A stretch of 64,000 nt of DNA from Xylanimonas oleitrophica (GTDB lineage Bacteria; Actinomycetota; Actinomycetes; Actinomycetales; Cellulomonadaceae). The first letter of the stretch is position 1; each line of letters starts with the position of its first letter. The position numbers and the translations under genes were made by a program. Below the pieces are notes generated by a model. It searched no databases, was not told where the DNA came from, and saw only the letters and a program-made list of their open reading frames with translations. Positions 19,596 through 28,427 of this stretch are shown here, piece by piece. The stretch is from positions 310,001-374,000 of the forward strand of contig NZ_QKWH01000001.1 of the NCBI RefSeq assembly GCF_003244315.1. The letters are read 5' to 3'.

Positions 19596-20666
19596 GTGAG
19601 CACCGCCGCGACCAGCACCGTCACCCCGCGCGAACCTGACACGCCCCCGGGGCTCGTCGCCCGGCTGAAGGAGCGCGCGCAGCGGGCCCTGGAGTGGTGG
19701 AAGGACTCGCGCCCGGGGCGGACGCTCGCCTGGTACGGCGCGCGCAACGGCGCCCAGCTCTGCGGTGGCATCGCCTACTCCGCCCTCTTCTCCCTCTTCG
19801 CGGCGCTGACGATCGGCTGGTCGATCTTCTCGTCGCTGCTGGGGGCCCGGAGCGACCTGCGAGACGCCGTGTTCGCCCAGGTCGACGTCTGGGTGCCTGG
19901 CCTGATCGGCTCCGACCCCGAGACGGCGGTGCTGCAGCCGGACGAGATCACGCTGCCCTCGGCCTTCAACACCGCCACGCTGGTCGCCCTGGTGGTCGGC
20001 CTGGTCTCCGCGCTGGGGGTCATGGCAGCGCTGCGCAGGTCGGTGCGAGCGATGTTCGGGGTGCTCGCGCAGGAGGACAACGCCCTGCTGGCCCGGGTGT
20101 GGCAGCTGGTGGGCTTCCTGGTGCTGGGGACGGGCATCGTCGCGTCGGCGGCGGCCTCGGTGTCCTCCCGCGCCGTCGGCAACGTCGTGGAGGACTGGCT
20201 GGGCGGCTCGTGGCCGGTGGCGGTGGCCATCGGTGCGGGTGCGGCCGCGGTCGGCGTGGTCATCGACGCGCTCGTGGTCGCAGGGATCGTGGTGCTGGTC
20301 GGGGGAGTGCGGCCCGGTCGTCGCGACCTCGTGCTCGGGTGCCTGACGGCGGGCGTCGTGGCCGGCGTGCTGCGCTGGGTGGGTACGTCGGTGGTGGTGG
20401 GCTCGGGCGACCGGAACGCGCTCCTGGCGGCTGGTGCCGCGGTGGTGACGATCCTTGTGCTGGTGAACTTCGTGGCCCGGGTGCTGCTGATGGTGTGCGC
20501 GTGGATGTACGACCCGCCACGCCTGGACGAGCTGGAGCGTGCCGAGCACGAGCTCACGGCTCGGCGTCACGCCGAGGAGGTGGACCGCATCGTGCAGCAG
20601 GGCCAGGGCCAGGGCCGCCCCTGGAGCCCGTTCGTGCGCGGATACCGCCGAGCGCTGCTCTCCTGA
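19596..20666 (+). CDS. YihY/BrkB-family integral membrane protein
   Basis: 356 residues with about six membrane segments. The family signature near the first helix, GAQLCGGIAYSALFSLFAALTIGWSIF, and the central LVSALGVMAALRRSVRAMFGV block are clear. The family was once called ribonuclease BN in error and has no firm function; an envelope role is usual speculation. The C-terminus is cytoplasmic and charged. Ends before a large inverted repeat that separates it from the convergent sdh operon. Confidence 0.85.
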   Translation: MSTAATSTVTPREPDTPPGLVARLKERAQRALEWWKDSRPGRTLAWYGARNGAQLCGGIAYSALFSLFAALTIGWSIFSSLLGARSDLRDAVFAQVDVWVPGLIGSDPETAVLQPDEITLPSAFNTATLVALVVGLVSALGVMAALRRSVRAMFGVLAQEDNALLARVWQLVGFLVLGTGIVASAAASVSSRAVGNVVEDWLGGSWPVAVAIGAGAAAVGVVIDALVVAGIVVLVGGVRPGRRDLVLGCLTAGVVAGVLRWVGTSVVVGSGDRNALLAAGAAVVTILVLVNFVARVLLMVCAWMYDPPRLDELERAEHELTARRHAEEVDRIVQQGQGQGRPWSPFVRGYRRALLS

Positions 20667-20726
20667 CCCCAGCCTCCCGAGCACGGCCCGGCGCAGGAGG
20701 GGGCGCCGCCACGGTGAGACGACGAA

Positions 20727-20822
20727 GGGCGGGGCCGGGTGCCGGTCCGCGGCACTCCCTCCCGAGGTGGAGGGCGCGCAGCGCCCGTGGACGCTGCTGC
20801 GGATCGGCACCCGGCCCCGCCC
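20727..20822. terminator. Long inverted repeat between convergent yihY-like and sdhB genes
   Basis: Perfect 18-bp arms (20727-20744 and 20805-20822) enclose 60 nt that holds a second hairpin, GGGCGC-GCA-GCGCCC (20772-20786). Probably a bidirectional terminator of unusual shape. The remaining gap shows no gene. Confidence 0.65.
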
Positions 20823-20859
20823 GGCGAACCTCAGCGCGCGGCTGGGGTCCCGACGAGGC

Positions 20860-21645
20860 TCAGAACGCGCGAGTGATCATCGCGCGCTTGACCTCCTGGA
20901 TGGCCTTGGTGACCTGGATGCCACGGGGGCACGCCTCCGTGCAGTTGAAGGTGGTGCGGCAGCGCCACACGCCTTCCTTGTCGTTGAGGATCTCGAGGCG
21001 CTGCTGGGCACCCTCGTCGCGGCTGTCGAAGATGAAGCGGTGCGCGTTGACGATGGCGGCCGGGCCGAAGTACTGGCCGTCGGTCCAGAAGACGGGGCAG
21101 GACGACGTGCACGCGGCGCAGAGGATGCACTTGGTGGTGTCGTCGAACCGGTCACGGTCGGCCTGGGACTGGATGCGCTCCCGGCTGGGCTCGTTCCCCG
21201 ACGTGATGAGGAACGGCATGATCTCGCGGTAGGAGGCGAAGAACGGCTCCATGTCGACCACGAGGTCCTTGACCACGGGCAGGCCCTTGATGGGCTCGAC
21301 GGTGATCGGCTTGTCGGGGTTGACGTCCTTGAGGAGCGTCTTGCACGCGAGCCGGTTGCGGCCGTTGATGCGCATGGCGTCGGACCCGCAGATGCCGTGG
21401 GCGCAGGAGCGGCGGAACGTGAGGCTGCCGTCCTGCTCCCACTTGATCTTGTGCAGGGCGTCGAGGACGCGGTCGGTGCCGTGCGCCTGGACGGTGAACT
21501 CGTCCCAGATCACGTTCTCGCCGTGCTCGGACTCGGGGTTGTAGCGCCGGATCTTGAGGGTGACCTCGAACGAGGCGACGGCGCCGGGGGCGTCGTCGGT
21601 CTGCGTCCCGGCGTCGGCGCGGGTGTTCTCAGCGACGGCAGTCAT
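20860..21645 (-). CDS. sdhB: Succinate dehydrogenase iron-sulfur subunit
   Basis: 261 residues. The [2Fe-2S] ligands are C81, C86, D89 and C101, with Asp as third ligand as in E. coli. CILCAACTSSCP and CRTTFNCTEACP supply the [4Fe-4S] and [3Fe-4S] clusters. It passes electrons from the flavoprotein to quinone in complex II at the inner face of the membrane. The start overlaps the sdhA stop by one base. Last gene of sdhCDAB. Confidence 0.97.
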   Translation of the reverse strand: MTAVAENTRADAGTQTDDAPGAVASFEVTLKIRRYNPESEHGENVIWDEFTVQAHGTDRVLDALHKIKWEQDGSLTFRRSCAHGICGSDAMRINGRNRLACKTLLKDVNPDKPITVEPIKGLPVVKDLVVDMEPFFASYREIMPFLITSGNEPSRERIQSQADRDRFDDTTKCILCAACTSSCPVFWTDGQYFGPAAIVNAHRFIFDSRDEGAQQRLEILNDKEGVWRCRTTFNCTEACPRGIQVTKAIQEVKRAMITRAF

Positions 21646-23480
21646 CAGTACTTCCGCTCCATCGGCTCGTAGCGGGTCTGGGTGACGGGCTTGGACCCGA
21701 GGACGACCTTGTAGCCGTCGAACTCCTCGACGTGGTCGAAGTAGCCCTCGATGTGCCCGTCGGCGACGTCGGAGGCCGACGTCGGGCGGCGGTACGCCAT
21801 GGTGTGCTGCATGTAGTTGGCGTCGTCGCGCTGGGGGTAGTCCTCGCGGTAGTGGCCGCCGCGGGACTCCTTGCGGTTGATGGCCGCCAGCACGGTGACC
21901 TCGGCGATGTCGAGCAGGAAGCCCAGCTCGATCGCCTCGAGCAGGTCGGTGTTGAACAGCTTGCCCTTGTCCTGGACCGAGACGTTCTTGTACCGCTTCT
22001 GCAGCTCGCGGATGTCGGAGAGCGCGGTGTTGAGCGACTCGCCGGTGCGGAACACCTGGGCGTTGGCGTCCATGGTCTCCTGGAGCGCCTTGCGGATGTC
22101 GGCGACGCGCTCGCCGTCGGGGCGACCGCGCATCTCCTCGAGCTGCTGGACGACGCGCTCGGCCGGGTTCTCCGGGAGCGGCTTGTGCTGAGCGACGGTC
22201 TTGGCGTACGCGGCGGCGGAGCGGCCGGAACGCTTGCCGAAGACGTTGATGTCGAGGAGCGAGTTGGTACCGAGGCGGTTGGAGCCGTGCACCGAGACGC
22301 AGGCGACCTCGCCGGCGGCGTAGAGGCCCTTGACGACGTTGTGGCTGTCGCGCAGCACCTCGCCGTCGACGTTGGTGGGCACGCCGCCCATCGCGTAGTG
22401 CGCGGTGGGGTAGACGGGCACGGGCTCGGTGTAGGGCTCCACGCCCAGGTAGGTGCGCGCGAACTCGGTGATGTCCGGGAGCTTGGCGTCGATGTGCGCC
22501 GGCTCCAGGTGGGTCAGGTCGAGCAGCACGTAGTCCTTGTTGGGGCCGGCGCCGCGGCCCTCGCGCACCTCGTTGGCCATCGACCGGGCGACGATGTCGC
22601 GGGGGGCGAGGTCCTTGATGGTGGGGGCGTAGCGCTCCATGAAGCGCTCGCCCTCGCCGTTGCGCAGGATGCCGCCCTCGCCTCGGGCGGCCTCCGACAG
22701 GAGGATGCCGAGGCCGGCGAGGCCCGTCGGGTGGAACTGGAAGAACTCCATGTCCTCCAGCGGCAGCCCGCGGCGGTAGGCGAGCGCCATGCCGTCACCG
22801 GTCAGGGTGTGGGCGTTGGACGTCGTCTTGAAGATCTTGCCGGCGCCGCCGGTGGCGAACACGATCGCCTTGGCCTGGAAGACGTGGATCTCGCCGGTGG
22901 CGAGGTCGTAGGCGACGACTCCGGTGGCGTTGACCTCGGCGCCGTCCTCGAGCTCCTCGGTGGTGAGGTCGTGGTCGGTCAGCAGGTCGAGCACGTAGAA
23001 CTCGTTGTAGAACTCCACGTCCTGCTTGACGCAGTTCTGGTAGAGCGTCTGCAGGATCATGTGGCCGGTGCGGTCCGCGGCGTAGCAGGCGCGGCGCACC
23101 GCGGCCTCGCCGTGGTTGCGGGTGTGGCCGCCGAACCGGCGCTGGTCGATCTTGCCCTCGGGCGTGCGGTTGAACGGCAGGCCCATGCGCTCGAGGTCGA
23201 GGACGGCGTCGATGGCCTCCTTGGCCATGATCTCCGCGGCGTCCTGGTCGACGAGGTAGTCGCCGCCCTTGACCGTGTCGAACGTGTGCCACTCCCAGTT
23301 GTCCTCCTCGACGTTCGCGAGGGCGGCGCACATGCCGCCCTGGGCGGCGCCGGTGTGGGAGCGGGTCGGGTAGAGCTTGGAGATGACGGCGGTGCGGGCG
23401 TCCTTGGACGCCTCGAGCGCTGCGCGCATGCCGGCGCCGCCCGCGCCGACGATGACGACGTCGTACTGGTGTGTCTGCAT
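21645..23480 (-). CDS. sdhA: Succinate dehydrogenase flavoprotein subunit
   Basis: 611 residues. The dinucleotide-binding start [16 protein letters not shown] and SHTGAAQGG, whose H42 is the covalent FAD attachment site, are clear. Catalytic-domain blocks such as [10 protein letters not shown] and [14 protein letters not shown] follow. Oxidises succinate to fumarate in the TCA cycle. It lies 19 bp after sdhD, with AGGA upstream of the ATG, and overlaps sdhB by one base. Confidence 0.98.
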   Translation of the reverse strand: MQTHQYDVVIVGAGGAGMRAALEASKDARTAVISKLYPTRSHTGAAQGGMCAALANVEEDNWEWHTFDTVKGGDYLVDQDAAEIMAKEAIDAVLDLERMGLPFNRTPEGKIDQRRFGGHTRNHGEAAVRRACYAADRTGHMILQTLYQNCVKQDVEFYNEFYVLDLLTDHDLTTEELEDGAEVNATGVVAYDLATGEIHVFQAKAIVFATGGAGKIFKTTSNAHTLTGDGMALAYRRGLPLEDMEFFQFHPTGLAGLGILLSEAARGEGGILRNGEGERFMERYAPTIKDLAPRDIVARSMANEVREGRGAGPNKDYVLLDLTHLEPAHIDAKLPDITEFARTYLGVEPYTEPVPVYPTAHYAMGGVPTNVDGEVLRDSHNVVKGLYAAGEVACVSVHGSNRLGTNSLLDINVFGKRSGRSAAAYAKTVAQHKPLPENPAERVVQQLEEMRGRPDGERVADIRKALQETMDANAQVFRTGESLNTALSDIRELQKRYKNVSVQDKGKLFNTDLLEAIELGFLLDIAEVTVLAAINRKESRGGHYREDYPQRDDANYMQHTMAYRRPTSASDVADGHIEGYFDHVEEFDGYKVVLGSKPVTQTRYEPMERKY

Positions 23481-23499
23481 CGTGGTTATCAGTCCTTTG

Positions 23500-23961
23500 T
23501 CACTCGAAGCAGATCGACGCGAGCAGCGCCGGGTCGGCGTTCGCCGGGCACGGCTCGAACGTGAAGATCACCAGGGTGCCGAGCGCGACCGTGATCACGA
23601 AGGCGAGGTAGAGCAGCGTCTTGAGGATGCCGCGCGTCAGGTCCCGGGAGGCGTAGTCGTTGATGATCGTGCGCACGCCGTTGGTGCCGTGGAACATGGC
23701 GAGCCACAGCATCAGCAGGTCCCAGACCTGCCAGAAGGGGCTGGTCCACTTGCCGCCGACGAACGCGAAGTCGATGCGGTGCACGCCCTCGCCGACCATG
23801 AGGTTGACGAAGAGGTGGCCGAAGATCAGCACGATCAGCAGCACGCCGGAGGCGCGCATGAAGACCCAGCTGTAGAGCTCGTAGTTGCCGCGCGTGGTCT
23901 TGCGGCGCGCGTACGGGTCGCGGGGCGAGGGGATCACCTGCGCGGAAGGCGTCGTGGTCAT
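23500..23961 (-). CDS. sdhD: Succinate dehydrogenase membrane anchor subunit SdhD
   Basis: 153 residues, three membrane segments. The cytoplasmic N-terminus ends in [21 protein letters not shown], then helices around [33 protein letters not shown] and [18 protein letters not shown]. The conserved His residues in the first two helices are candidates for haem or quinone contacts. ATG at 23961 overlaps the sdhC stop by one base. Confidence 0.92.
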   Translation of the reverse strand: MTTTPSAQVIPSPRDPYARRKTTRGNYELYSWVFMRASGVLLIVLIFGHLFVNLMVGEGVHRIDFAFVGGKWTSPFWQVWDLLMLWLAMFHGTNGVRTIINDYASRDLTRGILKTLLYLAFVITVALGTLVIFTFEPCPANADPALLASICFE

Positions 23962-24344
23962 CAGTGGCCACCTCCGAAGACGTTCATGAGATGGCGCGGC
24001 AGGAAGCCGGCCATGGTCACGACGAACAGGCCCAGCACCACGTACAGCATGACGCGGTGGTAGCGCGGGCCCTTGGACCAGTAGTCCACGAGGATCACGC
24101 GCACGCCGTTGAACGCGTGGAAGACGATGGCGGCCACGAGGCCGGCCTCGCCGAGGCCCATGATCGGCGTCTTGTAGGCGCTGATGACCACGTTGTAGGC
24201 CTCGGGGCTCACACGCACCAGGGAGGTGTCCAGGACGTGCACGAGCAGGAAGAAGAAGATGAGGACGCCGGTCACGCGGTGCGCGACCCACGACCACATG
24301 CCTTCGCGGCCGCGGTAGAGCGTGCCGCCGGGTGCTTCAGGCAC
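23961..24344 (-). CDS. sdhC: Succinate dehydrogenase cytochrome b556 subunit SdhC
   Basis: 127 residues with three membrane helices. HRVTGVLIFFFLLVHVLDTSLV contains the family motif HR-x-T-G and the conserved haem-type His; FHAFNGVRVILVDYW is the second helix region. First gene of the sdhCDAB operon. GTG start at 24344, with GGAGG nine nt upstream. Transcription probably begins around 24440. Confidence 0.92.
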   Translation of the reverse strand: MPEAPGGTLYRGREGMWSWVAHRVTGVLIFFFLLVHVLDTSLVRVSPEAYNVVISAYKTPIMGLGEAGLVAAIVFHAFNGVRVILVDYWSKGPRYHRVMLYVVLGLFVVTMAGFLPRHLMNVFGGGH

Positions 24345-24448
24345 GGTGGGAGCCTCCGGTCAGTGTCGATCTGTGTCGTGGCTGTGCAGCTGCGGCCAGG
24401 TCTGGGTGGCGCTGCGACGACGCCCCCACGCTGACCGTCTTGGGTGCC

Positions 24449-24454
24449 ACTGTA
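24449..24454 (-). promoter_or_regulatory. Possible -10 element of the sdh operon
   Basis: TACAGT on the minus strand, about 100 nt before the sdhC start. No good -35 at standard spacing, which would fit an activator-dependent promoter. Confidence 0.35.
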
Positions 24455-24515
24455 ATGACATCGGGTCGTGTCGAGGACCGGCCGACGGGGGTCAGGGCGG
24501 TCGTGGCGTCCGGTT

Positions 24516-24531
24516 TGTGAGCCATCCCACA
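24516..24531. promoter_or_regulatory. CRP/GlxR-like site upstream of sdhCDAB
   Basis: TGTGAGCCATCCCACA matches TGTGA-N6-TCACA with a single mismatch. It lies roughly 80 bp upstream of the proposed sdh start site, within the 308-bp gap between sdhC and manC. Apart from the two promoters, the gap shows nothing else. Confidence 0.5.
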
Positions 24532-24639
24532 GCCTTGCTGTCGCGCCCGGCGGAACGCGTCACCTCGCGGCGGCGTTGACGGCTTCCCGGCCCACCGGTC
24601 CGGCCAGCGGCTGCGGGGGTCGGCGCCGGGCGCCGTCAC

Positions 24640-24645
24640 TATGCT
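24640..24645 (+). promoter_or_regulatory. Leaderless -10 element for manC
   Basis: TATGCT with a 7-nt spacer to ATG 24653; no ribosome site. Confidence 0.5.
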
Positions 24646-24652
24646 GCCGAGC

Positions 24653-25774
24653 ATGACGGAGCGCGCTGCCATCGACGACTTCTACGCGGTCGTGCCCGCC
24701 GGCGGCTCCGGGACACGCCTGTGGCCCCTCTCGCGGGCCGGCGCCCCCAAGTTCCTGCACGACCTGACCGGGTCGGGCCGCAGCCTCCTGCAGGCGACGG
24801 TGGACCGCCTCGTCCCGCTCGCGGGGCCGGACGGCGTCGTGCTGGTCACGGGGGAGGGGCACGTCGCGGCGGCGCGCGAGCAGCTGCCCGGGCTCGGGGA
24901 CGACGCCGTGCTGGCCGAGCCGCTCCCGCGCGACTCGATGGCGGCGATCGGTCTGGCGGCGGCCGTGCTGGCCGAGCGCCACGGCGACGTCGTGGTGGGC
25001 TCGTTCGCCGCCGACCAGGTGGTCTCGGGCCGCGCCGCGTTCGAGCAGGCGGTGCGCGAGGCCGTGGTCGCCGCCCGCGCCGGCTACGTCGTCACCGTCG
25101 GCATCGCCGCGTCGCGCCCGTCCGTCGCGTTCGGCTACGTGCGCAGCGGCGACCCGCTGGGGATCGACGGCGCACCCACCGCGCTGCACGCCCGCGGCTT
25201 CACCGAGAAGCCCGACGCCGCGACGGCCCGCGAGTACCTCGCCTCGGGGGAGTACCGGTGGAACGCCGGCATCTTCGTCTCCCGCACCTCGGTGCTGCTC
25301 GACCACCTCGCCGCCCAGCGGCCGGCGCTGCACGACGGCCTGCGCGAGATCGCGCGCGCCTGGGACACCCCTGAGCGGGCAGCGGTCGTGGAGCGGGTCT
25401 GGCCGGGCCTGGAGAAGATCGCCATCGACCACGCGGTGGCGGAGCCGGTCGCTGCGACCGGCGGGGTCGCCGTCGTGCCCGGCACCTTCGGGTGGGACGA
25501 CGTCGGGGACTTCAACTCGCTCGCCGCGCTCCTGCCGAGCGTCGACGGGTCGGGCGACAAGCTGGTGGGCGTGGGCAGCGAGGTGGTGCGGGTCGAGACG
25601 GGCGGCAACGTGGTCGTCCAGGGGGCGGACCGCGTCGTCGCGCTCCTTGGCGTCGACGACCTCGTCGTCGTCGACACCCCCGACGCCCTGCTGGTGACCA
25701 CCCGCTCCCGGGCGCAGCAGGTGCGCTCGGTGGTGGACGCGCTCCGCGAGCGCGGGATGGACGATCTGCTGTGA
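24653..25774 (+). CDS. manC: Mannose-1-phosphate guanylyltransferase
   Basis: 373 residues. The nucleotidyltransferase signature VVPAGGSGTRLWPLSRAGAPKFL is at residues 12-34, FTEKPDA is the pyrophosphorylase loop, and WNAGIFV and GTFGWDDVGDF are the sugar-phosphate contacts. Makes GDP-mannose for glycans and glycolipids. The C-terminus lacks the isomerase domain of bifunctional enzymes. It overlaps the amidohydrolase gene by 4 nt, an odd functional partner. Confidence 0.93.
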   Translation: MTERAAIDDFYAVVPAGGSGTRLWPLSRAGAPKFLHDLTGSGRSLLQATVDRLVPLAGPDGVVLVTGEGHVAAAREQLPGLGDDAVLAEPLPRDSMAAIGLAAAVLAERHGDVVVGSFAADQVVSGRAAFEQAVREAVVAARAGYVVTVGIAASRPSVAFGYVRSGDPLGIDGAPTALHARGFTEKPDAATAREYLASGEYRWNAGIFVSRTSVLLDHLAAQRPALHDGLREIARAWDTPERAAVVERVWPGLEKIAIDHAVAEPVAATGGVAVVPGTFGWDDVGDFNSLAALLPSVDGSGDKLVGVGSEVVRVETGGNVVVQGADRVVALLGVDDLVVVDTPDALLVTTRSRAQQVRSVVDALRERGMDDLL

Positions 25775-27000
25775 GCCTGGACCGGATGACCGTCACGGAC
25801 CTGCACGCACGGATCGAGAAGCTCGCCGCCGGCCTCCACGAGGAGCTGGTCGCGTTCCGGCGAGACCTGCACGCGCACCCCGAGGTGGGGCGAGCGGAGG
25901 TCCGCACGACGGCGGCGGTGCTCGAGCGCCTGCGGGCAGCAGGTCTGAGCCCGCGCCCGCTGCAGGGCACCGGGCTGGTGTGCGACGTCGGCCCGCAGGA
26001 CGCCGTGGACGCCGAGGGCGAGCCCGTGGGCCGCCTGGCGCTGCGGGCCGACATGGACGCGCTGCCCCTGCAGGACCGCTGCGGGTGCGGCTGGCAGTCC
26101 ACCGTCCCGGGCCTCGCGCACGCGTGCGGCCACGACGTGCACACCACGGTGCTGCTCGGTACGGGGCTGGTCCTGGCCGCGCTCGACGCCCAGGGCCTGC
26201 TGTCCCGGCCCGTGCGGCTGGTGTTCCAGCCGGCCGAGGAGGTGATGCCGGGCGGCGCGCACGACGTCCTGGCGCAGGGCGCGCTCGACGGCGTGGACCG
26301 GATCGTGGCCCTGCACTGCGAGCCCAAGCTCGACGTCGGGCACGTGGGCACCCGCATGGGCCCCATCACGTCGGCCTCGGACGCCGTGTCGGTGACCGTC
26401 TCCTCGGCCGGCGGGCACACGTCGCGCCCGCACCTGACGGGCGACGTCGTCTACGCGCTCGGCCAGGTCGTGACCCAGGTGCCCGCCGTGCTCGGCCGCC
26501 GCCTGGACCCCCGCTCCGGCGTCAACCTCACGTGGGGCTCGGTGCACGCGGGCAACGTGCACAACGCGATCCCCGCGACCGGCACGGTGACCGGCACGCT
26601 GCGCTGCCTCGACGTGCGCGCGTGGGAGCGCGCCGGCCGGGTGCTGCACGACGCGGTCGAGCAGGTCGTGGCGCCCTACGAGGTGGACGTCACGGTGCAC
26701 CTGACGCGCGGGGTCCCGCCGGTCGACAACGACGGTGCCGTCACGGCCGAGATCGAGGCGGCGGCCCGCGCCGTGCTCGGCCCCCAGGGCGTGGTGCTGA
26801 CCGAGCAGTCGCTGGGCGGCGAGGACTTCGCCTGGTACCTCACCAAGGTGCCCGGTGCCATGTTCCGGCTCGGCACGGCCACACCCGGGCAGCGCCGGTA
26901 CGACCTGCACCAGGGCGACCTGGTGGTGGACGAGCGCGCGATCGGCGTCGGGGTGCGGCTGATGGCCGGCCTGGGCGCGGGGGTGCTCGCCCCGGAGTGA
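25771..27000 (+). CDS. M20-family metal-dependent amidohydrolase (N-acyl amino acid/hippurate hydrolase type)
   Basis: 409 residues. Metal ligands appear in HACGHDVHT (about 116-124), EEVMPGGAHD (about 155) and near-terminal GEDFAWYL; HPEVG near the start is typical of the M20D subfamily. Relatives cleave N-acyl or aryl amides of amino acids, and M. tuberculosis has the homologous AmiA1/AmiB1 in the matching neighbourhood. GTG 25771 overlaps the manC stop as GTGA; an ATG at 25786 is the alternative start. Substrate unknown. Confidence 0.88.
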   Translation: MSLDRMTVTDLHARIEKLAAGLHEELVAFRRDLHAHPEVGRAEVRTTAAVLERLRAAGLSPRPLQGTGLVCDVGPQDAVDAEGEPVGRLALRADMDALPLQDRCGCGWQSTVPGLAHACGHDVHTTVLLGTGLVLAALDAQGLLSRPVRLVFQPAEEVMPGGAHDVLAQGALDGVDRIVALHCEPKLDVGHVGTRMGPITSASDAVSVTVSSAGGHTSRPHLTGDVVYALGQVVTQVPAVLGRRLDPRSGVNLTWGSVHAGNVHNAIPATGTVTGTLRCLDVRAWERAGRVLHDAVEQVVAPYEVDVTVHLTRGVPPVDNDGAVTAEIEAAARAVLGPQGVVLTEQSLGGEDFAWYLTKVPGAMFRLGTATPGQRRYDLHQGDLVVDERAIGVGVRLMAGLGAGVLAPE

Positions 27001-27097
27001 GGCGGCCCGCGTGGCACAGGATGACCGGGAGCGTTGCGATCAGGTCACGAAGTCCCGCGGTGACCCCCGCGAAACGTTCCCGTCACGGGGCACTCGC

Positions 27098-27103
27098 TAG
27101 GCT
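27098..27103 (+). promoter_or_regulatory. Leaderless -10 element before the nucleoside transport operon
   Basis: TAGGCT with a 6-nt spacer to ATG 27110, which opens a 20-codon ORF rather than the lipoprotein gene. Confidence 0.5.
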
Positions 27104-27109
27104 GCCCCG

Positions 27110-27172
27110 ATGACCGAGGCCGCGACGTCCGCAGCCTCGCGCAGACCCCGTCTGACAGGAGCTCGAAAGTGA
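27110..27172 (+). CDS. Putative 20-residue leaderless upstream ORF
   Basis: ATG at 27110 opens MTEAATSAASRRPRLTGARK and stops at TGA 27170-27172, which overlaps the GTG start of the lipoprotein gene as GTGA. The leaderless -10 signal six nt ahead is the same as that of many genes here. The 3' half uses AGA, ACA, GGA and CGA, rare in this genome, and contains the lipoprotein's ribosome site ACAGGAG. It might be a leader peptide coupling or attenuating translation. No homologue is claimed. Confidence 0.45.
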   Translation: MTEAATSAASRRPRLTGARK

Positions 27173-28245
27173 AGAGGACTACGCGGTTCGCCGCGCTCGC
27201 CGGCGTCGCGGCGCTGGCTTTCGCAGCGTGTGGCCAGGCCCCGGAGCAGAGCGGTGGGGAGGCGACCGGCGACGCCGCGTCGTCGGACTTCCTGCCCTGC
27301 ATCGTCTCGGACCAGGGTGGGTTCGACGACAAGAGCTTCAACCAGCTCTCCTACGAGGGCGTGCAGGCCGCCGCCGACTCCCTCGGCACCGAGCTCAAGC
27401 AGGTGCAGTCGCAGTCGGAGACCGACTTCAAGGGCAACGTCCAGTCGCTCGTCGACCAGGGCTGCAACGTCATCGTCACCGTCGGCTACGCCCTGTCGGC
27501 GACCACCGTCGAGTCGGCCAACGCCAACCCGGACGTCGAGTACATCATCATCGACGACGCGGCGGACAACGACTTCGACGGCGAGACCGACGCCCCGAAC
27601 ATCAAGCCGCTGCTGTACGACACGGCGCAGGCCGCCTACCTCGCCGGCTACCTGGCCGCGGGCTACTCGCAGTCGGGCAAGGTCGGCACCTTCGGCGGCG
27701 CCGAGTACCCGACCGTGACGATCTTCATGGACGGCTTCAAGCAGGGCGTCGACCACTACAACGAGGTCAAGGGCACCAGCGTCGAGGTCGTCGGCATGGA
27801 CCAGTTCACCGGTGGCTTCGAGGCCAACGAGACGGCCAAGACGACGGCGAAGAACATCATCGACCAGGGTGTCGACGTGATCCTCCCCGTGGGTGGCCCG
27901 ATCTACCAGTCGGCCATCGCCGCGATCCAGGACTCGGGCCGCGACGTCGCGCTCATCGGCGCCGACGCCGACCTGTACGTGACCGACCCGTCCAGCCAGG
28001 CGCTGGTGCTGACCTCCATCCTCAAGAAGATGGACGTCTCCACCGAGGAGGCCGTGCAGGCCGCGGGCGAGGGCACCTTCGACCCGGAGCCGTACGTCGG
28101 CACCCTCGAGAACGAGGGCGTGGACATCGCCCCGCTGCACGACTTCGAGTCCAAGGTGGACCCGGCGCTCGTGGAGGAGGTCGAGGCGCTCAAGCAGCAG
28201 ATCGTCTCGGGTGAGCTGAAGGTCACGTCCTACCTCGCCGAGTGA
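27169..28245 (+). CDS. BMP-family nucleoside-binding lipoprotein
   Basis: 358 residues. Signal peptide MKRTTRFAALAGVAALAFAAC with lipid anchor C21. The body shows the basic-membrane-protein/PnrA fold: SDQGGFDDKSFNQLSYEGVQ, VGTFGGAEYPTVTIFMDGF and DVILPVGGP. Relatives bind purine and pyrimidine nucleosides for ABC import. ACAGGAG precedes the GTG start. It heads the operon with the ATPase and two permeases, and downstream nucleoside-degrading enzymes support the substrate. Confidence 0.92.
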   Translation: MKRTTRFAALAGVAALAFAACGQAPEQSGGEATGDAASSDFLPCIVSDQGGFDDKSFNQLSYEGVQAAADSLGTELKQVQSQSETDFKGNVQSLVDQGCNVIVTVGYALSATTVESANANPDVEYIIIDDAADNDFDGETDAPNIKPLLYDTAQAAYLAGYLAAGYSQSGKVGTFGGAEYPTVTIFMDGFKQGVDHYNEVKGTSVEVVGMDQFTGGFEANETAKTTAKNIIDQGVDVILPVGGPIYQSAIAAIQDSGRDVALIGADADLYVTDPSSQALVLTSILKKMDVSTEEAVQAAGEGTFDPEPYVGTLENEGVDIAPLHDFESKVDPALVEEVEALKQQIVSGELKVTSYLAE

Positions 28246-28297
28246 CGTCGGTGCGCTGACGCCCGGCGTCGAGCGCTCTGCCATCATGCGTGCATGA

Positions 28298-28335
28298 GAA
28301 TGGTCCCGGGCGGCCCACGCCGCCCGGGACCGTTC
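28298..28335 (+). terminator. Hairpin between the lipoprotein and ATPase genes
   Basis: A 16-bp stem with one T-G wobble (28298-28313 with 28320-28335), 6-nt loop. It may terminate part of the transcripts so the binding protein exceeds the membrane subunits. Confidence 0.65.
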
Positions 28336-28427
28336 GCGTGTCCCGGCCGGGCCGCCCGGCCACCAGCACCACCCGCGACCCAGCACCACCCACCCAGCAC
28401 GCCCCGACCAGTACCGAGGGAACCCAG

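Noticed and set aside
21732-23564. A 610-codon frame opposite sdhA
   Set aside because: The strand carrying sdhA has full catalytic motifs; the antisense product is Val/Leu/Gly-rich with no family features.
27071-27080. GAAACGTTCC as a LacI-type operator before the nucleoside operon
   Set aside because: Only an approximate match to GAAACGTTTC, and no LacI-family gene is nearby; too short to claim.
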